A stretch of 64,000 nucleotides of DNA, taken from UBA1431 sp002329665 (GTDB taxonomy: Bacteria; Bacillota; Clostridia; Christensenellales; UBA1431). Both the position numbers and the translations under genes were made by a program. Location: positions 37,701 to 101,700 of the forward strand of contig JAXGXY010000003.1 in the NCBI GenBank assembly GCA_040772545.1, given 5' to 3'. Positions 54,389 to 63,347 of the stretch are shown here, in pieces. Numbering within the stretch: position 1 is the first letter of the stretch; each line of letters opens with the position of its first letter. Below the pieces are notes generated by a model. That model ran no database searches. It saw nothing but the letters and a program-made list of their open reading frames with translations, and was not told the origin of the DNA.

Positions 54389-54486
54389 CATCGGACCCTC
54401 CGAATCCCTGGTCGTTTCCCCGTGTCCTTTTTCAGTGCTTTTTGTACCGCGCTTTTGGCGGGCGCCAGCCATGTCCGGCTTCTATG

Positions 54487-54529
54487 AAAAAAGTGCCATC
54501 CATCCAGGCGTCGCCAAGACGGAAGGCAC
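54487..54529 (-). terminator. Terminator of the c-di-GMP riboswitch expression platform
   Basis: On the minus strand GTGCC and GGCAC close a long, partly paired hairpin followed by TTTTTTC, between the aptamer and the ATG about 100 bases downstream. This is the expected expression platform of a GEMM riboswitch acting on transcription. Confidence 0.75.
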
Positions 54530-54546
54530 GGGAAACGTCCTTCTCT

Positions 54547-54623
54547 TCGGCAACCGGCTGTCATAGTCCTCTGACCTTAGACCCTTGGCTTTGCGTCCCT
54601 GTCTTTCGACAGGTTTGCCTTTA
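54547..54623 (-). ncRNA. Cyclic-di-GMP-I (GEMM-I) riboswitch
   Basis: The minus strand reads AAAGGCAAACC, then a GAAA-loop hairpin (CTGTC-GAAA-GACAG), GGACGCAAAGCC, GGGTCTAAGG and, after a short stem, GCCGGTTGCCG. These are the conserved blocks of the GEMM-I aptamer in the right order and spacing. It precedes the secreted SH3/beta-helix gene and is followed by a terminator, so c-di-GMP should control read-through. Confidence 0.93.
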
Positions 54624-55115
54624 TCGGATGGAGTCCTTATATTTCATTTTTAACGCATCTTACCAACGAATTAACGCCGCCGCAATCCGCTTTCACGAAA
54701 GAGCAAATCCGCCTCTTGGCGAAAATTTGAACAAAATAAGCCTTGTGTTTGTCGTAATATCAAGGCCGTTAACCCCCTGTCCGAGACCCCCGAAAGCCGC
54801 GTTTAGGCCGTCTTTTTACGCATTGCGGGCAGCTTTCCTAACCGCAAACTCGGGACGCGACTGCACGCTTTCCCTATGGATCGGGGCTTTTTTTGCCTTC
54901 ACGAACAGCGATAGCGCACCGTTAATATTCTGGTACGGCGGTTCGCCTAAAAAAACATGCGGCCCCGTATGCTCCTTATGCGGCTCGGAAAAATATTCTG
55001 CGCCATACATGGTCAACTATCAATAAAAGCTTGAAAACAACGATGGTTTGCAGTATTTTTTAATTAAGCGGGTACACATTGGCTATTTTCGGGCAGAGCA
55101 GAACGGAGGTGTGCG
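54624..55115. other. Intergenic stretch, no gene supported
   Basis: The divergent promoter region of the riboswitch gene and the DUF364 gene. It contains AT-rich stretches but no convincing -35/-10 pair. The longest minus-strand frame here (54816-55016) has no ribosome site or domain. Confidence 0.55.
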
Positions 55116-55856
55116 ATGATTGTAGAGGAACTCATTGACAACGCCGCAGCGCTGGCAGGCCCAAAAACCGTCGCCGACGTGCGGATCGGGCTGGGGACGA
55201 CGGCCGTTTTGCTTTCGGACGGCGCGTGCGGCCTGAGCTATACTGTGCATCCCAACTCGGGCGGGCACTGCCATGTGCTCGACCAGGCCGGCAGCCTATC
55301 GGGACGCCCGGCGCGCGAGGCCTCCGCCTGGGCCATGGACGCGGATCCGGTCCTGTCAGGCGTGGGCATCGCCGCGCTCAACGCCCTGTTCGCCCCCGTC
55401 GTCACCGGGTTTTCCAGGGAAAATGCGATGGACGCGATCGATATTCGTACGGACGACACGCTCGGCGTTGTAGGGCATTTCGCGCCGCTCCTCGAGAGGC
55501 ACGGCGAGTGCGTCGACAGACTCTACGTATTCGAGCGGGAGGCGCCCGGGGAATACGTCTATCCCGACTGGGCCGAGGACATCTACCTCCCGCACTGCGA
55601 CGCCGTGGTCATCACCAGCACGACGCTCATCAACAAGACGATCGACCGCCTGCTCTCTTTGTGCACGTCGGCGCGCGAGACGGTGCTCATGGGCGTTTCA
55701 ACCTGCCTGTGCCCCGAGGTGTTCCGGGCGCACGGCGTGACCATGCTCGCCGGCGCCCGCGTGACCGACGCCGGCCGCGCGTTGCGGGTGGTCTCCGAAG
55801 GCGGGAGCATGCCCGGCCTTCACGGCTGCACCGAACACCTTTGCATCCGACTGTGA
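55116..55856 (+). CDS. DUF364 (DUF4213/heavy-metal chelation domain) protein
   Basis: The 246-residue protein matches the DUF4213-DUF364 architecture: an N-terminal enolase-like fold segment (DVRIGLGTTAVLLSDGACGLSYTVHP), then a Rossmann-like domain with GVVGHFAPLLERHGECVDRLYVFEREA near residue 120 and CDAVVITSTTLINKTIDRLLSLC near 165, ending near MLAGARVTDAGRALRVVSEGG. The family is annotated as putative heavy-metal chelation and is often found near nitrogenase or molybdenum genes. Its reaction is unknown. The ATG has a nearby GGAGGTG. It is transcribed alone and followed by a terminator. Confidence 0.88.
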   Translation: MIVEELIDNAAALAGPKTVADVRIGLGTTAVLLSDGACGLSYTVHPNSGGHCHVLDQAGSLSGRPAREASAWAMDADPVLSGVGIAALNALFAPVVTGFSRENAMDAIDIRTDDTLGVVGHFAPLLERHGECVDRLYVFEREAPGEYVYPDWAEDIYLPHCDAVVITSTTLINKTIDRLLSLCTSARETVLMGVSTCLCPEVFRAHGVTMLAGARVTDAGRALRVVSEGGSMPGLHGCTEHLCIRL

Positions 55857-56005
55857 CACCGTTTCGGGGGAAGCCCGGCCCCACTCGGACGTTGAACGGT
55901 CCGTAATATCCACGGATTCGTGACGGAGCAGTTGGGCTAAGACAAAAGCAGGCCTTCTCCCCCATGTGTTCGCCCTGAAAGGGCACCGCACGCCACAACA
56001 GCAGG

Positions 56006-56045
56006 AATAAACCCGCGCAATCATAAGGATTGCGCGGGTTTATTA
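56006..56045. terminator. Bidirectional intrinsic terminator after the DUF364 gene
   Basis: AATAAACCCGCGCAAT and ATTGCGCGGGTTTATT form a long near-perfect stem with an eight-base loop, with A and T flanks on both strands. It lies about 150 bases after the DUF364 stop. Confidence 0.85.
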
Positions 56046-56217
56046 ACGGCAAAGAAGGGGAGTCGACCCCGATTCAAGTCGGCAGTATTTATCTTCGCCT
56101 AAGAAGTCCTAAAGCCGCAACAGCCGAAAATCTTAGCACTGGACAATTTTGGGCATATTTTTTTAAACCAGAGTGCTATCATAGGATTACGTTCATGATC
56201 CAAAGGGGGAAGTGGAA

Positions 56218-56328
56218 ATGGGTAACACGGCTAGCGGATTCAAGGCCTTACTTAGATCAACAAAAGCCACTGCTTACAGCTTAATACTTGCACATGTTTC
56301 ACATCGGGCCGGACGGATGCAATTTTGA
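56218..56328 (+). CDS. Possible small ORF
   Basis: A 36-codon frame starting MGNTASGFKALLRST after a purine-rich AAAGGGGGAAG tract, upstream of the SGNH hydrolase. It has no recognisable domain. The surrounding 56046-56362 gap holds no other candidate. It may be a chance frame. Confidence 0.25.
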   Translation: MGNTASGFKALLRSTKATAYSLILAHVSHRAGRMQF

Positions 56329-56362
56329 CCGCCGGTTATACGTGTCTATTAGGAGAACCGCC

Positions 56363-57001
56363 ATGAAAAAAAGAATTTTGGTCTTTTCCGATTCCAACGG
56401 CTGGGGCTATGCCCCCGGAAGCGGCGAACGTCTTGATGAAAATTCGCGTTGGCCCGCCATCCTCGATTCGCTCCTTCCCGGCGATTGCCAGGTGATCGAG
56501 GATTGCGCGAACGGGCGCACCATCGCGTTTGACGATCCTATCTGCGAATACCGTAACGGCATCAAGCAGATCGGCGCCTCCCTCTATTGCAACAACCCCG
56601 TCGACCTGCTGGTCATCATGCTGGGCATCAACGACGTGCGCTACGTCTACAACGCAAGGCCGCCCTTCATCGCCCGCGCCCTCCAGAGCCTCGCGGAAAA
56701 AGCCTTCACCGTCGGGTCCCCCGGCATGAGAGTCTTGATCGTAACGCCGCCCACCCTTCGTGCCTGCGCGCTCGAAGGTCCCCTGTCCTATTATTACGAC
56801 GAGGACTCCGTCCGCAGCTGCGAAGGCCTGGCTCCCTGCTATGAGGCGACCGCCAAAAAACTTCGTGCCCATTACTTCGATGCTTCGGCCGTAACCACCC
56901 TTTCCGACATCGACGGCGTGCATATGGACGCCGAAAACCACCGTAAGCTGGCAAAGGCCATCCTTCCGGTCATCGCCAATATACTGGACGTTACCGTTTG
57001 A
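56363..57001 (+). CDS. SGNH/GDSL-type hydrolase
   Basis: The 212-residue protein has the GDSL-type start KKRILVFSDSNGWGYAPGSGERLD, in which Ser of FSDSNGWG is the likely nucleophile, and an oxyanion block with VIMLGINDVRYVYNA near residue 93 (the SGNH Asn). The catalytic Asp/His pair is in SDIDGVHMDAENHRKLA near 193. Such enzymes are esterases or acyl-hydrolases. There is no signal peptide. The ATG follows AGGAGA by six bases. It is 47 bases before the FGGY kinase and probably co-transcribed. Confidence 0.9.
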   Translation: MKKRILVFSDSNGWGYAPGSGERLDENSRWPAILDSLLPGDCQVIEDCANGRTIAFDDPICEYRNGIKQIGASLYCNNPVDLLVIMLGINDVRYVYNARPPFIARALQSLAEKAFTVGSPGMRVLIVTPPTLRACALEGPLSYYYDEDSVRSCEGLAPCYEATAKKLRAHYFDASAVTTLSDIDGVHMDAENHRKLAKAILPVIANILDVTV

Positions 57002-57048
57002 GCGCTCAAGCGGCGTTTTTATTAAGACATTAATAAGGAGGATTCGAA

Positions 57049-58614
57049 ATGGGAAAAGAGTACATTATGAGCATCGACTTCGGCACCACCGGGACCAAGG
57101 CCGTTATCTATGAGCCGGACGGCACCGAGGTCGGGCAGGCCTATCTCCCCACATCCATGGGTTATCCCCGCCCCGGCTGGGTCTCCCAGGACGCGCAGGA
57201 AATCGTGGACAAGACCATGCAGGCCGTGAAGATGGCCATCGAGAAGACCGGCGTCAAAAACGACGAAATCGTTGGCATCGGCATGACCAACGTCTGCACC
57301 ACCTGCGTCCCCGTCGACAAGGACGGCAACTTCGTGTACAGCATCCTTTCCTGGCAGGACATGCGCGGCGTAGAAATGTTCCCCTACATGCGCGACCTTT
57401 GGAAGAAGCACGGCTACGACGACGCGGGCATGCTGAAAAAGAGCGGCATGGTCCTCGGTTCCCTGCCTACGCTGTCCAAGGTCCTTTGGTTCCGCGAGAA
57501 CGAACCCGAACTATGGGCCAAGACCGACAAGATCATCGGCATGCAGGCCATGCTCAACCACGCGTTTACCGGCGGCACCTATTACGACGACAAAGCGGAA
57601 ATCACGCAGTCCCACCTGGCGAACCCCGAAACGCTGGATTTCGATCAGGAACTGCTGGATATGTACGGGATCGACCGCTCCAAGTACAGCGAATGGGTTG
57701 ATTCCACCGAGCGGATCGGATCCGTTTCCAGGGAAGCGGCCGCGATCACCGGCCTCAAGGAAGGCACCCCGGTCTACATGGCGGCCGGCGACTGCCGCGT
57801 CGCGCCGCTGAGCGTCGGCGTCGTCAACGAAGAGAAGCTCTCCATGACGCTGGGCACCATCGGCATCTTCCATGCCCTGAGCACCAAGCCCATCCGCGAC
57901 AAGAACGGCAAACTCTACACCGTCGGCAACTGTATCAAGGGCGTGTGGCAGTTCGAAGCCTTCGCCCAGGCCGGCGCCAGCTGCCTGGAGTGGTTCAAGG
58001 AGAACTTCTGCCAGCTTGAAGACGCCAACGCCAAGCTCACCGGCCAGAACGTGTATTATCTCCTGAACCTGGAAGCGGCCCGCTCGCCCATCGGCGCCCG
58101 CGGCCTGCTCTTCGGTCCCTGGCTGAATGCGGCCACATGCATCCGCGAAGACTTCGACGCCCTGGGCACCTTCATCGGCCTGACCTACGCGCACAACAAG
58201 GGCGATATGGTTCGCGCGGTCATGGAAGGCGTTTGCTTCGAGATGAAGATGGTGCTTGACGCAATCATAGACAGCGCCGGTACCGACCCCAAGGAAATCC
58301 GCAGCGCCGGCGGCGGTTCCAAGTCCGACCTGTGGAACCAGATGCAGGCCGATATCTACAATCTGCCCATCCAGCTCACCAAGACCGCTGAAGCCACCAG
58401 CCTCGGCGTCGCCATGTGCGTAGCCGTCGGCCATGGTTTCTACAAGAGCCTGCACGAAGCGGCCGAGAAAATGGTCAAACTCGACAAGCGCTACGAACCC
58501 ATTCCCGAGAACGTGGAGAAGTATCGGGCCCTGGCCGCCATCTATGAGCAGATGTATGACGCTGCTTCCAAAGTGTTCCCCGCGCTGAACAACTACCAGA
58601 AGACACATTATTGA
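57049..58614 (+). CDS. FGGY-family carbohydrate kinase
   Basis: The 521-residue protein has the FGGY pattern: MSIDFGTTGTKAVIYEPDG at the N-terminus, GMTNVCTTCVPVDKDG and ILSWQDMRGVEMFPYM near residue 100, the substrate/catalytic Asp in YMAAGDCRVAPLSVG near 245 and the adenine-binding GGGSKSDLWNQMQADI near 422. It differs from glpK in these sites, so the substrate is a sugar or polyol other than glycerol; xylulose-type or erythritol-type kinases are closest in outline. The partner SGNH hydrolase may release its substrate. Confidence 0.9.
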   Translation: MGKEYIMSIDFGTTGTKAVIYEPDGTEVGQAYLPTSMGYPRPGWVSQDAQEIVDKTMQAVKMAIEKTGVKNDEIVGIGMTNVCTTCVPVDKDGNFVYSILSWQDMRGVEMFPYMRDLWKKHGYDDAGMLKKSGMVLGSLPTLSKVLWFRENEPELWAKTDKIIGMQAMLNHAFTGGTYYDDKAEITQSHLANPETLDFDQELLDMYGIDRSKYSEWVDSTERIGSVSREAAAITGLKEGTPVYMAAGDCRVAPLSVGVVNEEKLSMTLGTIGIFHALSTKPIRDKNGKLYTVGNCIKGVWQFEAFAQAGASCLEWFKENFCQLEDANAKLTGQNVYYLLNLEAARSPIGARGLLFGPWLNAATCIREDFDALGTFIGLTYAHNKGDMVRAVMEGVCFEMKMVLDAIIDSAGTDPKEIRSAGGGSKSDLWNQMQADIYNLPIQLTKTAEATSLGVAMCVAVGHGFYKSLHEAAEKMVKLDKRYEPIPENVEKYRALAAIYEQMYDAASKVFPALNNYQKTHY

Positions 58615-58673
58615 TGTAAAAGGTTCGCGCGGCTGTTTCCGATGGCAACCGGTACCGAGTTCGTACCCCCCTA

Positions 58674-58703
58674 CCCCCCCGCAATTACTGGAATTGTGGG
58701 GGG
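58674..58703. terminator. Hairpin after the FGGY kinase gene
   Basis: CCCCCCCGCAATT and AATTGTGGGGGG pair around ACTGG, about 60 bases after the stop. There is no long T-run, so termination is only likely, not certain. The rest of 58615-58816 holds nothing I can support. Confidence 0.5.
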
Positions 58704-58816
58704 TTCCCTTAGCCCCTCGCAGTATTTGTTCCGGACACGATGCGGCATACCGCAAACCCGCTGTTTCAGGCATTCCTGCTTCAGGTACCGTCAAGAAAAT
58801 TTCGCAAATTGGATTA

Positions 58817-60057
58817 CCGCTTGGTGGGCGGCAGCTAACTGATGACTGAACCGGCCTCCTCTTTTAATATCTCGTCCAGGTGGGTCATGCTCATATACCG
58901 CCTGGTACCCCAGGCCTTGCCGGCAATATATCTGAGCCGGGCACAAACCAGCATCAGGGCGGAATTTCCGTCCGGGAAGGTGCCCACAACGCGGTTCAGC
59001 CGTTCTATTACGTTGTTGCTTCGCAGTTTCGACCAGTGGGCGGAGGGGAAGTCCATATACGTCAAGGTTTCAAGGATGCCGTTCTCGATCTTTCTTGCGG
59101 CCTCTTTCAGTTTCATCTCGCGTAGTTTGGCTGCTACTGCCGCTGCTTTCTCCCTTGCTGCTCTCTTATCCTCTTGCGCATGTATAGCCTTGAGCATCGC
59201 GGCCACTTCCTTCATCCTTGACCTGGGCGTAACCGAAAAAACGTTTCTGTAGAAATGAACCGTGCAGCGCTGGAACCGGGCGTCGGGGAAGGTTTCATTG
59301 ACCGCTTCCAGCAGCCCTAGGCATTTGTCCCCGATGAACAGCTGTGTGCCGGTAAGACCCCGTTTCCTGAGCCTCTTGAGGAACTCCTGCCAGCTAGCCT
59401 TGTCCTCTTTCATCCCCTCAGAAGCACCGATCACCTCCCGGTAACCGTCCTCATTTACTGCCATGGCGATAAGAATCGCTACGTTCTCGTACGTGCCGCC
59501 CCAGTTGCGCTTGAGATAGATTCCATCGACGTAGACGTAGGGATATTTGCCTTGTAATGGCCGGTTGCGCCATGCTTCGATATGACCATATACCTTCTGG
59601 TTCAGGTGGCTGACCGTCCCGGCCGATACTTTCGTTCCCCAAAGCGCCTCGGTAATGTCCTCCACCCGGCGTACTGAAACACCTGCCAGATACATCTCGA
59701 TCAGGGCTTCTTCCACCGAGCTTTCCCTGCGACGGTATCGTTCAATGATGGCCGTTTCAAATGCCACTCCTTTAAGCTTGGGCACTTTCAGTTTCACATT
59801 CCCTGAGGTTGTGGTCAAATCGCGTTCATAGTGGCCGGAGCGGTATCCTTTGCGGTTTTCAGTCCGTTCGTACCTGCCTGCGTTAGTCAATTCTGCTGCT
59901 TCCTGTTCCAGCAGGTTATTAAGCGTTTCCTCTACGGTGTGGCGCACTATTTCTTTCAGCTCTTGCTTTATGGCTCCTTCGTTCAGGTGTATAATCTTAT
60001 CGGACATGTTCGCAGCCCCTCTTGGCGAATGGTGTGACAACTTATTCTACCAAGCGG
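58817..60057 (-). mobile_element. IS256-family insertion sequence (approximate ends)
   Basis: The element contains one IS256/Mutator-type transposase. Possible ends are a 9-base inverted pair CCGCTTGGT (58817-58825) and ACCAAGCGG (60049-60057). No flanking duplication of the usual 8-9 bases is visible, so the ends are tentative. Its right side ends seven bases from the stop of a phage terminase gene. Confidence 0.55.
58835..60007 (-). CDS. IS256-family transposase
   Basis: The 390-residue DDE transposase has the Mutator-type N-terminal region (NAGRYERTENRKGYRSGHYERDL), the catalytic Asp positions in YVYVDGIYLKRNWGG near 170 and LFIGDKCLGLLEAVN near 235, a Cys-x-x-His region RCTVHFYRNVF and the catalytic Glu in RSNNVIERLNRVVG near 335. 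The full frame is intact, so it may be active. The start MSDKIIHLNEGAIKQ is used. Confidence 0.93.
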   Translation of the reverse strand: MSDKIIHLNEGAIKQELKEIVRHTVEETLNNLLEQEAAELTNAGRYERTENRKGYRSGHYERDLTTTSGNVKLKVPKLKGVAFETAIIERYRRRESSVEEALIEMYLAGVSVRRVEDITEALWGTKVSAGTVSHLNQKVYGHIEAWRNRPLQGKYPYVYVDGIYLKRNWGGTYENVAILIAMAVNEDGYREVIGASEGMKEDKASWQEFLKRLRKRGLTGTQLFIGDKCLGLLEAVNETFPDARFQRCTVHFYRNVFSVTPRSRMKEVAAMLKAIHAQEDKRAAREKAAAVAAKLREMKLKEAARKIENGILETLTYMDFPSAHWSKLRSNNVIERLNRVVGTFPDGNSALMLVCARLRYIAGKAWGTRRYMSMTHLDEILKEEAGSVIS

Positions 60058-60063
60058 CTGCGT

Positions 60064-60645
60064 TCATGTCCCTTGCTTTGACGCATTTCCTAATTTGCGC
60101 AATTTATGATACCTTATCGCTTGCTGCTGGTCGAGCTGCAGGCGCTTGTCGGCCAGCTCCATCGCCTTCTGCTCCTGCAACGTCGGGAGCCCGTTCACGT
60201 CGCGTATGACCGCCACGAGGTCCTTCAGCGTTGCAGCCAGCTCCCGCAAGGCTTTGGTATCCATCTTTTCGTAGACGCGCTCCTGCACGTCCTGGGCTCC
60301 TTCTGCGTCTCGTACTTGCACGATATGGCGCTGGAACTGCTGATCGTCGCCCATCATACGCTCAATGGCCCGCGTAGCTAGTTCCGCACTTTTGCCCACG
60401 CTTGCAAGTTGCTTCGCGCACTCGGAAGCCTGGCGAGAGGCAATTTTTTTGATTGTTGATTGTATGAGTTTATCACGATACTCTTTACGCGCCGCTCCCC
60501 ACTTGTCCTTAAACGCTCGGTCCCTGATCGTATTAAATGGAATGCCGGTTTTTTCGGCCATTTCTCTGAGGGATGTGTTTGTCGCAGTGTATTCACTTTT
60601 TAGCGGTATCCAATCTCGTCCAGCCACGACGAGTACCTCCACCAA
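60064..60645 (-). CDS. Phage terminase small subunit-like protein
   Basis: The 193-residue protein has an N-terminal helix-turn-helix-like segment (TSLREMAEKTGIPFNTIRDRAFKDKWG) followed by coiled-coil-rich sequence, the outline of PBSX-type phage terminase small subunits that recognise phage DNA for packaging. It sits next to replication genes of the same prophage remnant and directly next to the IS256 element, so its very end could be altered by the insertion. The first residues are uncertain; a shorter start is possible. Confidence 0.7.
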   Translation of the reverse strand: MVEVLVVAGRDWIPLKSEYTATNTSLREMAEKTGIPFNTIRDRAFKDKWGAARKEYRDKLIQSTIKKIASRQASECAKQLASVGKSAELATRAIERMMGDDQQFQRHIVQVRDAEGAQDVQERVYEKMDTKALRELAATLKDLVAVIRDVNGLPTLQEQKAMELADKRLQLDQQQAIRYHKLRKLGNASKQGT

Positions 60646-60663
60646 AACAATATAGTTTTCATA

Positions 60664-61197
60664 CTAAACCCTCAACCTGTAGTTCTTGTTCTCATCCCGC
60701 TCTATCGTCAGGCGGTAGCGTTCAGCCTTTTCGTATAACCGGCTTCCAAGCCCCATATCTATGTTCATAACCTCGTCAATTGTGCGTTCGCTGGATATAA
60801 TCGTGATCAAGCCGGGGTTATTAATTCGGTAGTTCACTAACTCAAAAGCCAAGTTCATGTCACCCTTGGTCGGCATATCCCCCTGTGGCGTCAGAAAATC
60901 GTCAATGTATAGTACTTCGCAGGTCTTATAAGGGTATATGGACTCGAAATATCTTTCATCGTCCTTCACTAAGGCCTTAAGCTTCACGGACTCATCCCTC
61001 CAGGGCATGTACCTCAAAGACTGCCCACGATGCAGCATTACCCCGGCCATAGCCGTGCACAGGTGCGTCTTGCCAGCACCAACTTGGGCACCGATGTAAA
61101 ACACGTTGGCATCAGTATCGTCCACAAACTCTTGCGCCAGTTGCTTTGCTTGTATCCGCCAAGGCTCTAATGCTTCATAGGTATCAAACGTACAGTG
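60664..61197 (-). pseudogene. C-terminal part of a DnaC-like phage helicase loader
   Basis: This fragment resumes at TFDTYEALEPWRIQAKQLAQEFVDD and has the P-loop YIGAQVGAGKTHLCTA, a Walker B VLYIDDFL and ERTIDEVMNIDMGLGSRLYEKAER, typical of DnaC/DnaI/IstB-like loaders. Its N-terminal half lies at 62776-62988, on the other side of an IS21-type element. The frame before TFDTYEAL (MPNTHC) is IS sequence. Confidence 0.85.
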
Positions 61198-61322
61198 TGT
61201 ATTTGGCATAATGAAAATGCAACAGTGCGGAAGTTAAAAAGTACAGCAGTAAGAAGCTGGATTGCCAGCATCCCGGAAAGATAATACCCTTTGAGCATGG
61301 GTTTGAAGGGGGTACAGGATGG

Positions 61323-62230
61323 ATGCTGACGATGCAGGAAATCCATCATATCCAATATGAACATGACATGAAGAAGAAGGCGCTACGGGAAATCAGCCGT
61401 GATACAGGCCGGAATTTCCGTACTGTAAGAAAGTACGCGACGATGGAGGACTTCAATGTTGAGTTGAGGAGAAGAGCCCACGCAAAGGGAAGCTCGATCC
61501 ATACAAAGAAACGATCGATGGCTGGCTCTGGAGGACCGCACGCCAGGCCGAAGCAAAGGCATACCGCCAAACGTGTTTACGATCGTTTAAAGGAAAGCAT
61601 GGGGACGATTTTCAGGTTTCGGAAAGGTCCGTCAGGACCTATGTATCAGCGAAGAAAAAGAGGCTGGCAGGCGGCAACGCATGCTATCTTCCCTCTGGAA
61701 CATTCGCCGGCCGAGGGCAAGCGGACTTCGGGGTGCAGCTTTTTCGAAAAAGGTATACCTTATGACGGACACTATATCAATCTTTCATTCCCCCACTCGA
61801 ACGCCGGATATATGCGGCTCGTTCAAAGCGCAGAACCAGGAATGCTTGCTGGAAGGCATGAAGAACATATTTCATTACATTGACGGTGTTCCGTGGAAAT
61901 CTGGTTCGACAACATGTCCACGGTACATGCAATAAAGCGGGACGGAGAAAGGGACATAAACAAAGGGTTTCTCCGATTTGAACTGCATCACGGCTTTTTC
62001 AGTAATTTCTGCAACCCCAACAGCGGCCACGAAAAGGGGCATGTGGAAAACAAGGTTGGTTACCACCGGCGGAACTTCCTTGGTACCGGTACCCCAATTC
62101 GATGATCTGGCTGAGTTCAACCGCCGTCTTCTGGGATTATGCGCCCATGATATGCAAAGAAAACATTACAGAAAAGCTGTCATAGCAGACGGCTTTGACA
62201 GCACAAATACCAGCATCCATCACGATGGAT
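61323..62230 (+). pseudogene. istA (IS21 transposase), frameshifted
   Basis: Pieces of an IstA-like DDE transposase appear in different frames: KALREISRDTGRNFRTVRKYAT (N-terminal helix-turn-helix), HSPAEGKRTSG, DGHYINLSFPHSNAGYMRLV and MEIWFDNMSTVHAIKRDGER then NSGHEKGHVENKVGYHRRNF (catalytic region). At least three frameshifts separate them and the C-terminus runs directly into istB sequence, so it cannot be functional. Confidence 0.85.
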
Positions 62231-62706
62231 GACTTGAAAACTGCTGCTTTTGTGGACAGGCATGAGAATCTAATCCTCTACGGCCCGGTAGGGACAGGCA
62301 AAACCCATCTGGCAATTGCAACCGAGTGGAGGCGTGCAACCATGGAAAGAAGGTGAAATTCTACCGTACCGCGGCTTTGGTAAACCATCTAACGGATGCC
62401 AAGGCGAAGGGCGAATTGCGCAGACTGATGCGGCAGGTCGAGAAATGCGACCTGTTGATCTGTGATGAGTGGGGGTATATCCCCTTTGAAAAGGAGGGTT
62501 CCCAGCTGTTGTTCCAGATCATATCGGAATGCTATGAGAAACGCAGTGTGATCATCACAACCAACCTGGAATTCAGCAAGTGGAACGGAATCTTCTACGA
62601 TGAAAAAATGACCGCTGCCATCATCGACAGGCTGATACACCACAGTTACCTGCTGGTGTTTTCAGGCCAGAGCTACAGGCTGACCCATTCGACAATGAAC
62701 ACCTGA
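62226..62706 (+). pseudogene. istB (IS21 ATPase helper), truncated and frameshifted
   Basis: The P-loop block HENLILYGPVGTGKTHLAIA is followed, after a frameshift near 62320, by VEACNHGKKVKFYRTAALVNHL, Walker B CDLLICDEWGYIPF and TAAIIDRLIHHSYLLVFSGQSYR. About 70 N-terminal residues are missing. The frame downstream of 62326 is open but lacks the P-loop. Confidence 0.85.
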
Positions 62707-62775
62707 TCTCATTATGCCGGGGTGTTGCATAAATTAACTTCCGAACTGCTGTAATTTTTGTTTGCCAAACACAGC

Positions 62776-62988
62776 ACAGTGATCGAGCAGGTGCATTAGT
62801 CCACTTTTTTCAATGCGATTAAGTGTACGTTTCGTCTCCCGGCATTCGCATTCTCGTCCATACGTATATCCGTCTTTCACCCAATTGATACTTCCAGTAT
62901 CGTTGCATATTTCGCAATCATATTGTCTACAGGCGGGTGATATTAAGCTGCGGACGTTCTTGATCGCATCCTTTATTGCCAATTCCAT
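62776..62988 (-). pseudogene. N-terminal part of the DnaC-like phage helicase loader
   Basis: The start MELAIKDAIKNVRSLISPACRQYDCEICNDTGSINW and a zinc-type CxxC set (CEIC, CEC) then TKRTLNRIEKSGLMHLLDHC match the N-terminal region of DnaC-like loaders. Reading continues into IS21 sequence at 62775 and meets a stop. Joined to 60664-61197 across the ACAGTG duplication it forms one continuous loader protein (HLLDHC-TFDTYEAL). Confidence 0.85.
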
Positions 62989-63320
62989 ACGCTTTGCCTC
63001 CTTTACCTGCTTCCTCGAGATGCCGTTTAATCACCCAACTTCGTATCGCACGATAATCGGATTTGTACTTTTTTCCGTTTGCACCTTTGTAGTTATCCAG
63101 AATTTCAATGCACTTCTTAGCCCCCTCCTCCCCAAGTTCCGCAACGAGTGACAAATACTCATCATTGGTCATGCTGACAAACTCGGCATATTTAGCTTTT
63201 GCTCGACCTTCAGGATTGGATTCGGATTCGGATTCGGATTTAGATTCGGATTGGATTGGATTACGGGAACATTTGCCATCATTTGATTTCAATTGATTGC
63301 ATTCGCCCGCAGATAAAATC
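62927..63320 (-). pseudogene. C-terminal part of a phage replisome organiser
   Basis: The minus strand encodes CNQLKSNDGKCSRNPIQSES, a Ser/Glu repeat and RAKAKYAEFVSMTNDEYLSLVAELGEEGAKKCIEILDNYKG then YKSDYRAIRSWVIKRHLEE, the C-terminal domain of phage replication organisers. Its N-terminal domain is not upstream in the same direction; a matching N-terminal piece is found on the plus strand at 63348-63519, so the gene is broken by an inversion. Confidence 0.65.
63213..63262. repeat. GATTCG/GATTGG hexanucleotide microsatellite
   Basis: About eight imperfect hexamer units encode the Ser/Glu-rich linker of the replisome organiser on the minus strand. Such runs are common in the linkers of these phage proteins. 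Confidence 0.8.
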
Positions 63321-63347
63321 AATTCTACGTTTTCGTTTGCGGTCGTA

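Larger units (their letters stand above)
61198..62775 (+). mobile_element. Decayed IS21-family element inserted in the helicase-loader gene
   Basis: Imperfect terminal inverted repeats of about 40 bases start TGTATTTGGCATAATGAAAA at the left and, read from the right end, TGTGTTTGGCAAACAAAAAT. They continue to a shared CGGAAGTTAA. A 6-base duplication ACAGTG (61192-61197 and 62776-62781; 7 of 8 if extended by two) flanks them. Inside are fragments of istA and istB with frameshifts and a deletion. Length is about 1.6 kb, short for IS21. Confidence 0.85.

Noticed and set aside
54816..55016. Small minus-strand open frame in the riboswitch upstream region
   Set aside because: No ribosome site, no domain, and in an AT-biased intergenic stretch.
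56041..56120. T-arm-like sequence (CCCCGATTCAAGTCGG) suggesting a tRNA
   Set aside because: No acceptor, D- or anticodon arm can be formed around it.
57511..58794. Minus-strand open frame of 427 codons
   Set aside because: Shadow of the FGGY kinase, composition typical of antisense frames.
58817..60057. Exact IS256 ends with target duplication
   Set aside because: Only a 9-base inverted pair is visible and no flanking duplication matches, so the ends are reported as approximate only.
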